DNA of 64,000 bases, from NCBI RefSeq assembly GCF_003008615.1, contig NZ_CP027657.1, positions 496,001 to 560,000 of the forward strand, in the 5' to 3' direction. Positions 25,377 to 32,887 of this stretch are shown one piece after another; the stretch's first letter is position 1; each line of letters starts with the position of its first letter. The notes beneath the pieces were generated by a model. That model was not told the DNA's origin and made no database searches. It saw only the letters and a list, made by a program, of their open reading frames with translations. This DNA is from Pseudomonas mendocina. Lineage in GTDB: Bacteria; Pseudomonadota; Gammaproteobacteria; Pseudomonadales; Pseudomonadaceae. Position numbers and translations under genes: made by a program.

Positions 25377-26596
25377 GCCTGACCGTCGCCGACGTACTTG
25401 CCCTGCCCGGCCTGGACAGCATGCACCTGCGTGCCGGCCAGGCCGGGCGCGACAATGCCGTGCGCTGGCCCTACGTGGCCGAGAACGAAGGCATCGCCGA
25501 CTGGGTCATGGGCGGCGAGTTGATCTTCGTCACCGGCATCAACCACCCGCGCGACGAAGGCAACCTGCTACGCCTGGTGCGCGAGGGGCATGAGCGCCTC
25601 GTCGCCGGCATGGTCATCCTCACGGGTGCCGAGTTCATCCAGGCCATTCCGCCCAGCGTCATAGCCGAAGCCGAGCGCCTTGGCCTGCCGCTAATCGAGC
25701 AGCCCTATGCGCTGAAGATGGTGGTGGTCACCCAGGCTATCGGCACTGCGCTGGTTCAGGCGCAACAGCTCGGCCGTTCGCGCCAGCACGTACTGGAGCA
25801 GGTACTCGACGGCGATTACCAGTCACTCGACGTGCTGCTGCAACGTGGCGACAGCCTTGGCCTGGCCCTGCATGTGCCGCGTCAGGTGGCGCTGCTGCGC
25901 CTCGACGGCAGCGAGCAATTGTTCGGCGACCTGCCCGACGAAGACGCCGAGCGCCAGCTGCAGAGTCGCCAGCAATTGCTGCAACGGCGTCTGGAGCAAT
26001 GTCTCGGCGAACTCGGTGACGCGCTGCCGCTGGTCAGCCAGGGCCGCCACTGGATCGCCCTGCTGCCCTGCCCTGATGCCCCCGCCGAAGCGCGTAACCG
26101 CCAGGCCATGACTGCGCTGCTCGACGAACTGCGCCCACAACTCGGCCCTCTGCGGCTGTTCCTAGGCCTGGGCAGCGCCGGTTGCGGTGCCTCGCGTTTC
26201 GCCCAGGGCCTGGGTGAGGCGCGCCAGGCACTGGCCGTAGCGCAGCGCTTTCCCGAGCGTCTGGGTCTGTGCAGTTTCAATGAATTGGGCGTGCTGGAGC
26301 TGCTCGGCGCGATTCGCGACCGCAGCCTGCTTGATCGCTTCGTCGAACGCGTGGTCGGCCCGCTGATCGGCGACGACTCGCGCCACCAACCGGTGCTGAT
26401 GCCGACGCTGGAAGCCTGGTTCGCCGAGAACGGCAACCTGGCCCTGGCCGCGCAACGCCTGAACGTTCACCGCAATACCCTGAGCTACCGTCTACAGCGC
26501 ATAGAAGCGCTGACCGGCTGCTCGTTCGAAGACCCGCACGACCGCCTGAACATCAGCGTCGCGCTGTTGATCCGGCGTCTGTCGTCGCCTGCCTGA
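25373..26596 (+). CDS. PucR family transcriptional regulator
   Basis: A 407-residue PucR-type regulator: an N-terminal purine-catabolism domain (about residues 5-120, [21 protein letters not shown]), a central GGDEF-like/linker part, and a C-terminal helix-turn-helix (about 350-405, [28 protein letters not shown]). Such proteins activate purine and pyrimidine catabolic genes. The start is GTG at 25373, overlapping the codB stop by 4 bp, so it is expressed with the genes it probably regulates. A 12-bp gap separates it from codA. Confidence 0.88.
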   Translation: MSLTVADVLALPGLDSMHLRAGQAGRDNAVRWPYVAENEGIADWVMGGELIFVTGINHPRDEGNLLRLVREGHERLVAGMVILTGAEFIQAIPPSVIAEAERLGLPLIEQPYALKMVVVTQAIGTALVQAQQLGRSRQHVLEQVLDGDYQSLDVLLQRGDSLGLALHVPRQVALLRLDGSEQLFGDLPDEDAERQLQSRQQLLQRRLEQCLGELGDALPLVSQGRHWIALLPCPDAPAEARNRQAMTALLDELRPQLGPLRLFLGLGSAGCGASRFAQGLGEARQALAVAQRFPERLGLCSFNELGVLELLGAIRDRSLLDRFVERVVGPLIGDDSRHQPVLMPTLEAWFAENGNLALAAQRLNVHRNTLSYRLQRIEALTGCSFEDPHDRLNISVALLIRRLSSPA

Positions 26597-26607
26597 GAGG
26601 AAACCTG

Positions 26608-27843
26608 ATGATCATCCACAATGCCAGCCTGCGCGGCCGCGACGGCCTGCACCGCATCACCCTGAACGGAGAGCGCATCGCCGCCATCGAGGCCCAGCAC
26701 GCCCTGCATCCCATCGCCGAGGGCGATCTGGACGCAGCCGGCAACCTGGTCGTGCCGCCCTTCGTCGAGCCGCACATCCACCTCGACGCCACACTGACCG
26801 CCGGCGAGCCGGCCTGGAACATGAGCGGCACGCTGTTCGAGGGCATCGAGCGCTGGGCCGAGCGCAAGGCGCTGGTCACCCATGAAGACACCAAAACCCG
26901 CGCCAGGAAGACCATCGACATGCTGGTCGACCACGGCATCCAGCATGTGCGTACCCATGTCGACGTCACCGACCCGACCCTGGCCGCGCTCAAGGCCATG
27001 CTCGAAGTGCGCGAGGAAACCCGCCATCTGATCGACCTGCAGATCGTCGCCTTCCCGCAAGAGGGCATCGAGTCCTACGCCAATGGTCGCGCGCTGATGG
27101 AGCAGGCCATCGAATTGGGCGCCGACGTGGTCGGCGGCATCCCACACTTCGAGAACACCCGTGACCAGGGCGTGTCGTCGATCAAGTTCCTCATGGATCT
27201 GGCTGAGCGCACCGGCTGTCTGGTGGACGTGCATTGCGACGAGACCGACGACCCGCAGTCGCGCTTTCTCGAAGTGCTGGCCGAGGAGGCCCGCGTGCGC
27301 GGCATGGGCGCGCGCGTCACCGCCAGCCACACCACGGCCATGGGCTCCTACGACAACGCCTACTGCTCCAAGCTGTTCCGCCTGCTGAAAATGAGCGGCA
27401 TCAGCTTCATCTCCTGCCCCACCGAAAGCATCCACCTGCAGGGCCGCTTCGACACCTACCCGAAACGCCGCGGTCTGACTCGCGTGGCGGAGATCGACCG
27501 CGCCGGGATGAACGTCTGCTTCGGCCAGGATTCCATCGTCGATCCCTGGTATCCGCTGGGTAACGGCAACATCCTGCGCATCCTCGAAGCCGGCCTGCAT
27601 ATATGCCACATGCTCGGCTACGAAGACCTCAAGCGCAGCCTGGATCTGATCACCGACAACTCGGCGCGCGCTCTGGCGCTGGGCGATCGTTACGGGCTGG
27701 AGGCGGGTCGCCCGGCCAACCTGCTGATCCTGTCGGCGCCGGACGATTACGAGATGGTGCGCAGCCAGGGCCACGCGCTGGTGTCGGTGCGCCACGGCAA
27801 GGTGCTGATGCGCCGTACGCCGGCGCAGATCGAGCGCGGCTGA
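26608..27843 (+). CDS. codA: Cytosine deaminase
   Basis: This 411-residue metal-dependent amidohydrolase converts cytosine to uracil and ammonia. All metal and catalytic residues of E. coli CodA are present, each shifted by five: H56 and H58 (HIHLD), H209 and E212 (HCDETD), H241 (SHTTAM), D308 ([10 protein letters not shown]). GAGAGGAAA precedes the ATG. Together with CodB it provides cytosine as a nitrogen source. Confidence 0.94.
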   Translation: MIIHNASLRGRDGLHRITLNGERIAAIEAQHALHPIAEGDLDAAGNLVVPPFVEPHIHLDATLTAGEPAWNMSGTLFEGIERWAERKALVTHEDTKTRARKTIDMLVDHGIQHVRTHVDVTDPTLAALKAMLEVREETRHLIDLQIVAFPQEGIESYANGRALMEQAIELGADVVGGIPHFENTRDQGVSSIKFLMDLAERTGCLVDVHCDETDDPQSRFLEVLAEEARVRGMGARVTASHTTAMGSYDNAYCSKLFRLLKMSGISFISCPTESIHLQGRFDTYPKRRGLTRVAEIDRAGMNVCFGQDSIVDPWYPLGNGNILRILEAGLHICHMLGYEDLKRSLDLITDNSARALALGDRYGLEAGRPANLLILSAPDDYEMVRSQGHALVSVRHGKVLMRRTPAQIERG

Positions 27844-28058
27844 CACAATGTGTGTTGATGGTACCCACGCTCTGCGTGGGCACCTGCACTTGGGACGCTC
27901 CGCGTCTCTCTTGGCGATGCTAGACGCTGCCTGAACCGCAGCGGACGCTCCGCGTCCTAGACTGTGCTACCACGCGGAGCGTGGGAGCGATCATGTGGGA
28001 GGGGCTTTAGCCGCGACAACCGATAAAGGGCTCGCGGCTAAAGCCCCTCCCACACGCC
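27844..28058. repeat. Repeat-rich spacer after codA with long perfect hairpin
   Basis: The spacer contains several short inverted repeats (CCCACGCTCTGCGTGGG near 27863, GACGCTCCGCGTC copies, and ACGCGGAGCGTGGG near 27972). It ends in a perfect 22-bp inverted repeat: GTGGGAGGGGCTTTAGCC... at 27995-28016 pairs with ...GGCTAAAGCCCCTCCCAC at 28032-28053. This is a common pseudomonad REP-type pair. It separates the convergent codA and efflux operons and may terminate both. Confidence 0.75.
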
Positions 28059-28910
28059 CTACTCCACCCGCACGCTGGCGGTCATCCCGGCGCTCAGCAC
28101 CATGCCCTCGGGCACCTGGTCGAGCTTGATGCGCACCGGAATGCGCTGCGCCAGACGCACCCAGTTGAAGGTCGGTTCGACATCGGCCAGCAATTGCCCG
28201 TCCGGGCTGGCGTTGCGGTCGGTGATGCCGCGACTGATGCTTTCCACCTCGCCGCGGATCTGCTGATCACCGCCCATCAACCAGACCTCCACCGGCGCGC
28301 CAATCTGAATGCGCGGCAGCTTGGTCTCCTCGAAATACGCCTGCACGTAGAACGATTGGGTATCGACCAGCGCCATCACCGCCTGCCCGGCATTCACGTA
28401 ATTGCCCTGCGCCAGCACCAGATTGGTTATCTGCCCATCACGCGGGGCGTGCACTTCGCTGCGCGCCAGATTCAGCTCGGCCACACGCAGATCAGCCTGC
28501 GCTTCGCGGTATTCGCTGCGCGCCATCTCGGCATTGATCTGCGCGTTTTCCAGCAGCTCGGCACTGATCGCCTGGGCGCCCAGGCGGGAACGGCGCGAGG
28601 CCTCATGTTCACGCAGGCTCAACTGCTGACGGCGAATGTCCACCACCGCCCTGGCTTTCTCCACCGCCGCCTGATAGCGGTCACGGTCGATGCTCATCAG
28701 CAGATCGCCCGCCTTGACCTGCTGGTTGTCGCGCACCTTGAGTTCGACCACCCAGCCGGACACGTCCGGGGCGATGGTCACCACGTCGGCGCGCACGCGG
28801 GCGTCACGCGTCCAGGGCGAGTACATGTAGTGCTGCCAGATCCAGGAACCGGCGAATATCGCCGCCCCCACCATGGCCAGGGTGATGCCGACTCGAATGG
28901 TCGAATGCAT
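28059..28910 (-). CDS. AaeA/EmrA-like membrane fusion protein of efflux system
   Basis: A 283-residue HlyD-family periplasmic adaptor with one N-terminal membrane anchor (about residues 5-27), a biotinyl-lipoyl domain (VSGWVVELKVRDNQQVKAGDLL), a helical hairpin and a beta-barrel part. It matches AaeA-type subunits of aromatic carboxylic acid efflux pumps. It is third in a FUSC-DUF1656-MFP operon, 12 bp after the DUF1656 gene. No outer-membrane factor gene is present, so a separately encoded one would be needed. Confidence 0.87.
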   Translation of the reverse strand: MHSTIRVGITLAMVGAAIFAGSWIWQHYMYSPWTRDARVRADVVTIAPDVSGWVVELKVRDNQQVKAGDLLMSIDRDRYQAAVEKARAVVDIRRQQLSLREHEASRRSRLGAQAISAELLENAQINAEMARSEYREAQADLRVAELNLARSEVHAPRDGQITNLVLAQGNYVNAGQAVMALVDTQSFYVQAYFEETKLPRIQIGAPVEVWLMGGDQQIRGEVESISRGITDRNASPDGQLLADVEPTFNWVRLAQRIPVRIKLDQVPEGMVLSAGMTASVRVE

Positions 28911-28922
28911 GCTTTCTTCTCC

Positions 28923-29126
28923 TCAATGCGCCAGGACGACCATCACGGCCGCCAGCACGCAGACATACAAGGCACAGTCGAACAGGGCTTCATGCCAGAT
29001 CCAGCGCGACAGCCCGACGCGCTGCAGCCCTAGGCGCAACACGCCGGTCAGCAACAGCGCCAATACCGCGTAGGCCGCCATCGGGCTCAGCAACACGCCG
29101 CCCAGCGACCATTCATGCAAGCCCAT
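28923..29126 (-). CDS. DUF1656 (AaeX-like) small membrane protein
   Basis: A 67-residue protein with two membrane segments (about residues 8-32 and 47-66), matching the DUF1656/AaeX family that accompanies FUSC pumps and their fusion proteins. Its ATG lies inside the end of the FUSC gene with a 14-bp overlap. Its precise role in the pump is unknown. Confidence 0.85.
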   Translation of the reverse strand: MGLHEWSLGGVLLSPMAAYAVLALLLTGVLRLGLQRVGLSRWIWHEALFDCALYVCVLAAVMVVLAH

Positions 29127-31101
29127 GGGCTTCTCCCTTCAAATGGCACCAGTGGCGCCAGCCGTTCTGCAGCTGCAACAACGCCGCCTCGGCCAGGCGC
29201 TTGTCGATGCTGGGCGTGCAGGCGCGCAGGGCCTCCTGCAATTCGGCCACCGCTGCGTTCAGATCATCTTCACGCCCTGGCGCGGGGCCACGTTCCAGCG
29301 CGTCGTCGAGGCGCTCCAGGAAACGCTGCTGCGACCGCGCCAGGCCTGCATCGGCATTGGCCAGACACTTGCGCAGGTGCAGCAACTCGTCGCCCAGGTC
29401 GAGACCGGCCACGCCATCGTCCCAGCGGCTGCGCGCCTGATCCGGACGTACCGGATAGTGCCTCGCCAGCTGGATCAGACGATCAGCCATACGCCCGCCG
29501 AACCAGTTCTCGGCACGCCCCAGGTCGCGACGGGTCAAGCGTCCGAGGTCGGCCAGAACCGCCTGCATCAGGCGGCGGCCATGCCAGACCGGATTGCGCA
29601 GTACCACCAGTTTGAACGCCATCACCGCACAGCCCACGCCCATCAGCATGCCCGGCGCCTCATTGAGGAAGAACTCGACGTTGTAACCGACACCCGGCGC
29701 CGGCAGGCAGAGCACGATGAAATGCAGGCAGAACGAAGTGGATGTGGCGGCCGTCGCCGGCTTGGCCATGCCCAGCACGCCGAAGAACAGCGGCACGCCT
29801 AGCACCATGCAAAGCATCACGAAGCCATCGATCTGCGGCATAAGGATCTGCCCGACGAAGAACGCCACCGGCAGTGCGTAGAAGATGCCGCGCAAGAACA
29901 TCATGCCGATCTGCGGCGCTGCTTCGAGCCGCGCGAACAGACTGCAGACCACGCAGGCCAGGAGCAACGCACCGGTGGCGTGCGTCCAGCCAGTGGCCAG
30001 CCAGAACGCCGCCAGGGTCAGGAAGGTCAGCGCGCTGCGCGAGCCATACACCAGTGCGGCCTGCCAGTCGTAATGCCAGGACAAGGCACGCGGCGCATCG
30101 GCCGGAGCTTTACCCTCCTCGACCGCGCGCAAGGCACGACTGGCGTCCTCGACACGTAGCAACAGCACCATCAACCGCTCCAGACACAACTGCTGGCCAC
30201 TGCTCAACTCTTCGTCCTGCGCGGCCAAGCGTAATTGCTCGACCAGCTCCAACAGGCCTGCTGGTTGTGTCTGTTGCAGACGCTCATCCACCACCTGCAA
30301 CCAGGGCGCGACCGCCTGCGCCTCGGTGCTACCCAGCTGTCGCCACTGCCGCGCTACACCACGGGCCAGACGCAGCATACCGAGCAGGTCACGGCTCAAC
30401 ACCCGCAACGCTACGGCGCGCTGGCGCCCCTGCGCGCCCTCGAACCAGGCGTGCTCACGCTGGGCATCGACGGCGACGATACGCGCCAGCACCTCCAGTA
30501 AGCCCTGCCGCGAGTCGACCTCGCCGGCCAGCGCCTGGCGCGACGCGGCGACGCCGGCCTGCCAGGTGTTGCGCGCCTGCTGCGCCAGTTGCCGCTCAAC
30601 GCGTTGCGGCCAGAGCAAGGCGCTGCTCAGGGTGGCGCAGACAATGCCCAGACAGATTTCCGTGCAGCGGGCGATGGCTTCATCGAACACCACATGCGGC
30701 TTGCCGATGGCCGGCAAGGCGATGATCGCCACGGTGTAGCCGGCCAACACGAAAGAGTACGACCAGGCGCTGCGCAACATGGTCGAGGCAGCCGTGCACA
30801 ACGCCAGCCACAAGGCGAAGGCCAGTATGAACAGCAGCGGCGCCTGGGCGAACAGCCCCATCATCACCACGGCCATGAAGGTGCCGACCAGAGTGCCGAG
30901 CAGCCGCGCCAGTCCTTTCTGCACCACCATGCCGGACAGCGGCTGGGCTACGATGAAGGCGGTCATCAGCGCCCACTGCGGTTGTTCCAGGCCGAAACGC
31001 AACGCGCACCACAGCGCCAGACCGCCGCCGAGCAGGGTCTTGATGGCGAATTGAACGGCTTGCGAGCTTGGCACGAGAAACGCCAGCAAGGAATCACGCA
31101 C
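29113..31101 (-). CDS. FUSC/AaeB-like aromatic acid efflux pump subunit
   Basis: A 662-residue inner-membrane protein of the FUSC (fusaric acid resistance)/AaeB family. It has two blocks of about five membrane segments (about residues 15-170 and 360-510) separated by a long cytoplasmic helical region. With the DUF1656 and fusion-protein genes it forms an AaeXAB-like exporter of aromatic acids. I chose the GTG at 31101 because AGGTA lies upstream; the longest frame starts with a TTG at 31173 beside a palindrome and is less likely. Confidence 0.85.
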   Translation of the reverse strand: MRDSLLAFLVPSSQAVQFAIKTLLGGGLALWCALRFGLEQPQWALMTAFIVAQPLSGMVVQKGLARLLGTLVGTFMAVVMMGLFAQAPLLFILAFALWLALCTAASTMLRSAWSYSFVLAGYTVAIIALPAIGKPHVVFDEAIARCTEICLGIVCATLSSALLWPQRVERQLAQQARNTWQAGVAASRQALAGEVDSRQGLLEVLARIVAVDAQREHAWFEGAQGRQRAVALRVLSRDLLGMLRLARGVARQWRQLGSTEAQAVAPWLQVVDERLQQTQPAGLLELVEQLRLAAQDEELSSGQQLCLERLMVLLLRVEDASRALRAVEEGKAPADAPRALSWHYDWQAALVYGSRSALTFLTLAAFWLATGWTHATGALLLACVVCSLFARLEAAPQIGMMFLRGIFYALPVAFFVGQILMPQIDGFVMLCMVLGVPLFFGVLGMAKPATAATSTSFCLHFIVLCLPAPGVGYNVEFFLNEAPGMLMGVGCAVMAFKLVVLRNPVWHGRRLMQAVLADLGRLTRRDLGRAENWFGGRMADRLIQLARHYPVRPDQARSRWDDGVAGLDLGDELLHLRKCLANADAGLARSQQRFLERLDDALERGPAPGREDDLNAAVAELQEALRACTPSIDKRLAEAALLQLQNGWRHWCHLKGEAHGLA

Positions 31102-31177
31102 GATGGCTACCTGAAGAAATCTCAGCTCTGAACATAGCTGCAGCGATAGGGTTCCGCTTCCATGCGAAAACAAATTA

Positions 31178-31189
31178 TTAGCTAGCTAA
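31178..31189. promoter_or_regulatory. Perfect 12-bp palindrome before efflux operon
   Basis: TTAGCTAGCTAA lies 77 bp upstream of the chosen FUSC start in AT-rich sequence. It resembles MarR-type operators that control such pumps; no regulator gene is adjacent. Confidence 0.4.
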
Positions 31190-31265
31190 CTATATCTGTC
31201 CAGAGGGAGAAATGATTTCAGGTCGCCAGGCAGCAGCCCGCAGGTTGTCACCCGGAACGTCGGGC

Positions 31266-31291
31266 AAAAAAAAGGGCGACCGAAGTCGCCC
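31266..31291 (-). terminator. Intrinsic terminator of small membrane protein gene
   Basis: Read on the minus strand, GGGCGAC-TTCG-GTCGCCC is followed by eight T residues. It lies 34 bp past the stop of the 38-residue gene. Confidence 0.85.
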
Positions 31292-31324
31292 GAATTGCCT
31301 TGCGTGCCCAGTGAACTGGAAGGG

Positions 31325-31441
31325 TTAGCTCTGCTTGCGCTTGTGAGCATCCTTCCAGATGAAATAACCAACACCCCCGAAGAACGCGACCATCAGAAGC
31401 ACGGTGCCGACTCCGGCGAGAACTACTGTATCGACGAACAT
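31325..31441 (-). CDS. 38-residue single-span membrane protein
   Basis: This small gene encodes a 38-residue protein: MFVDTVVLAGVGTVLLMVAFF opening, one hydrophobic span (about residues 5-28), then a charged tail WKDAHKRKQS. AAAGGAGA lies seven bases before the ATG and a strong terminator follows, so it is a self-contained transcription unit. Its shape resembles CydX/CcoQ-like accessory subunits, but no oxidase genes are near. Function unknown. Confidence 0.75.
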   Translation of the reverse strand: MFVDTVVLAGVGTVLLMVAFFGGVGYFIWKDAHKRKQS

Positions 31442-31640
31442 GGCTGTCTCCTTTTGCGCCTGTCTGTCTGGGATGGCTTCACGTTATCAGCGCTGGCGGC
31501 GGGAAAATTGATCTGGATCAATAGCCGACGAGCAGGCGCGACCCGGCCTGGGGGAATACTGACCCAGGTCAAGAAATCGAGGGGGTAGGAGGCGGGAGGC
31601 GCGGCCCAGCGGCCGCATGCAACGGGAAATGCAGAGGTGT

Positions 31641-31802
31641 TCAGCGTTTCTTCGGCTTGCTCTTGGACTTCTTCTTGGCCTTGCCCAGCGGCAGCACCTG
31701 CTCGAAGACCTGGCGCATCTCGTTGAGGCGCTTGTCGTTGAGATCATGGATACGCTTGTCGCGCTCGGCGGCGAAATCGATCAGCTTGTCGTCATTGCTC
31801 AT
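31641..31802 (-). CDS. Small lysine-rich protein downstream of alkB
   Basis: A 53-residue protein beginning MSNDDKLIDFAAERDKRIHD, with a helical middle and a very basic tail (KAKKKSKSKPKKR). Its ATG overlaps the alkB stop as ATGA, which argues that it is real and translated with alkB. The acidic/helical and then basic layout could bind RNA or DNA, but I recognise no family. Confidence 0.6.
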   Translation of the reverse strand: MSNDDKLIDFAAERDKRIHDLNDKRLNEMRQVFEQVLPLGKAKKKSKSKPKKR

Positions 31803-32398
31803 AGCGGAAACCGGATCAGGCGAAAGGTCAGGTTCAGGCGCGGCGCGCAGGCTTGGCGCGTCTTCGCCACTTGATGTTGCCAATGATGCTGGGTTGGCCC
31901 GCGCATGACCAGTAGCGAAGCGTGCTCCAGCGTCAGCGAATGTTCGATGCGCGTGCTGCCGACCCGGCGCAGGTCGAAACGGCGGCTGCCGCCCAGATTG
32001 AGCGAGGCGATCAGCGGATCGCGCCCCAGCTCTGGCTCGGCATCGCTGTGCCAGCCCATGGAGTCCTGGCCGTCGCGGTAATAGTTGAGCAGCACGGCAT
32101 TGAGCGGTTGCCCCACAGTCTCCGTGACCCGCTGACGAACCTCGTCGAGCAGCGGCGTCCAGGGCAGCGGCTGGTGAATCGTCCCGGAATAGCGATAGCG
32201 CGCCGCCGGGTCGCCGTACCAGGCGGTCAGCCGAGGCGTTCGGTGATAACGGCCGTGAATGAACAGCTCCGGCTGCTGCCAGGGCGTCTGCTCGACCAGC
32301 GTATGCAGCCAGTTGTCGGCGAGCGCGGGGTCGACCCAGCCGGGCAGGTAGTTCAGTTCGGCATCGGCGAGTGAGGGCAAGGGGTCGGCGAACAGCAT
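31799..32398 (-). CDS. alkB: AlkB-like alpha-ketoglutarate-dependent dioxygenase
   Basis: A 199-residue Fe(II)/2-oxoglutarate dioxygenase of the AlkB family, closest in layout to the short ALKBH2-like bacterial forms. The iron ligands are H117 and D119 in MGWHSDAEPELG and H175 in HHWQHQV; the 2-oxoglutarate-binding arginines are in RLNLTFR. It would repair alkylated bases in DNA or RNA by oxidative demethylation. It overlaps the 53-residue gene by 4 bp. No Ada gene is adjacent. Confidence 0.88.
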   Translation of the reverse strand: MLFADPLPSLADAELNYLPGWVDPALADNWLHTLVEQTPWQQPELFIHGRYHRTPRLTAWYGDPAARYRYSGTIHQPLPWTPLLDEVRQRVTETVGQPLNAVLLNYYRDGQDSMGWHSDAEPELGRDPLIASLNLGGSRRFDLRRVGSTRIEHSLTLEHASLLVMRGPTQHHWQHQVAKTRQACAPRLNLTFRLIRFPL

Positions 32399-32432
32399 GA
32401 CGATCTACATGAACGAGAATGAAAGGAGTGTC

Positions 32433-32726
32433 TCAGACTTCAACATCCACCCACAGTCCTTGGCGGGGCAAGTCACCCAGAGCCTGTTCCACCTCTTCCG
32501 GCTCGGCCTCGGCCAACTGTTCAGGGGTGTAGCCACGCCGCTGGCGCCGACGCTGCTCCTCGCGCAGCAGTTCCTCGGTTTCCTGCGGGTGCCGCCTCTC
32601 CAGGCCCAGCGCACTTTCCTTGGCGCTCTCCTCGGCCGGAGTCACCGGCGGGATCTCGGGCTTGGGCTTGATCACGTCCTGCGTGGCCGTGACCGGCACC
32701 AGGCTATGGGGGATCGGTGGCAGCAT
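32433..32726 (-). CDS. Conserved hypothetical protein, charged
   Basis: A 97-residue soluble protein with a proline-rich start and a long charged stretch (LEERRHPQE-like, REEQRRRQRRGYTPEQLAEAEPEE) predicted helical, with a hydrophobic end (GLWVDVEV). AGGAGG lies eight bases upstream of the ATG at 32726; a GTG nine bases earlier is inside the ribosome binding region. It is divergent from rapA. I recognise no function. Confidence 0.65.
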   Translation of the reverse strand: MLPPIPHSLVPVTATQDVIKPKPEIPPVTPAEESAKESALGLERRHPQETEELLREEQRRRQRRGYTPEQLAEAEPEEVEQALGDLPRQGLWVDVEV

Positions 32727-32887
32727 GAACAGCACCTCCTTTGGTCAGGCTGTCGGCCCCGCGACACGCGACTTGAGGGCGTGCTCGCTACACTTTCGAC
32801 TGACGGACGCAACGATAGTGCCACGACCGCTTTGGCCGCGGCTCGGCATCCGTTACCATAGCCGGCTTTTTCACGCGGGAGACAGGC

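Noticed and set aside
26485..27846. 453-codon minus-strand frame opposite codA
   Set aside because: Antisense shadow; codA has all catalytic residues on the other strand.
27844..28058. Possible CRISPR array because of repeated short motifs after codA
   Set aside because: The motifs are inverted hairpin repeats of unequal spacing with no uniform spacers and no cas genes.
31116..31173. N-terminal extension of the FUSC protein from a TTG at 31173
   Set aside because: The extension is polar and not membrane-like, the TTG sits against a palindrome, and the GTG at 31101 has a better ribosome binding site.
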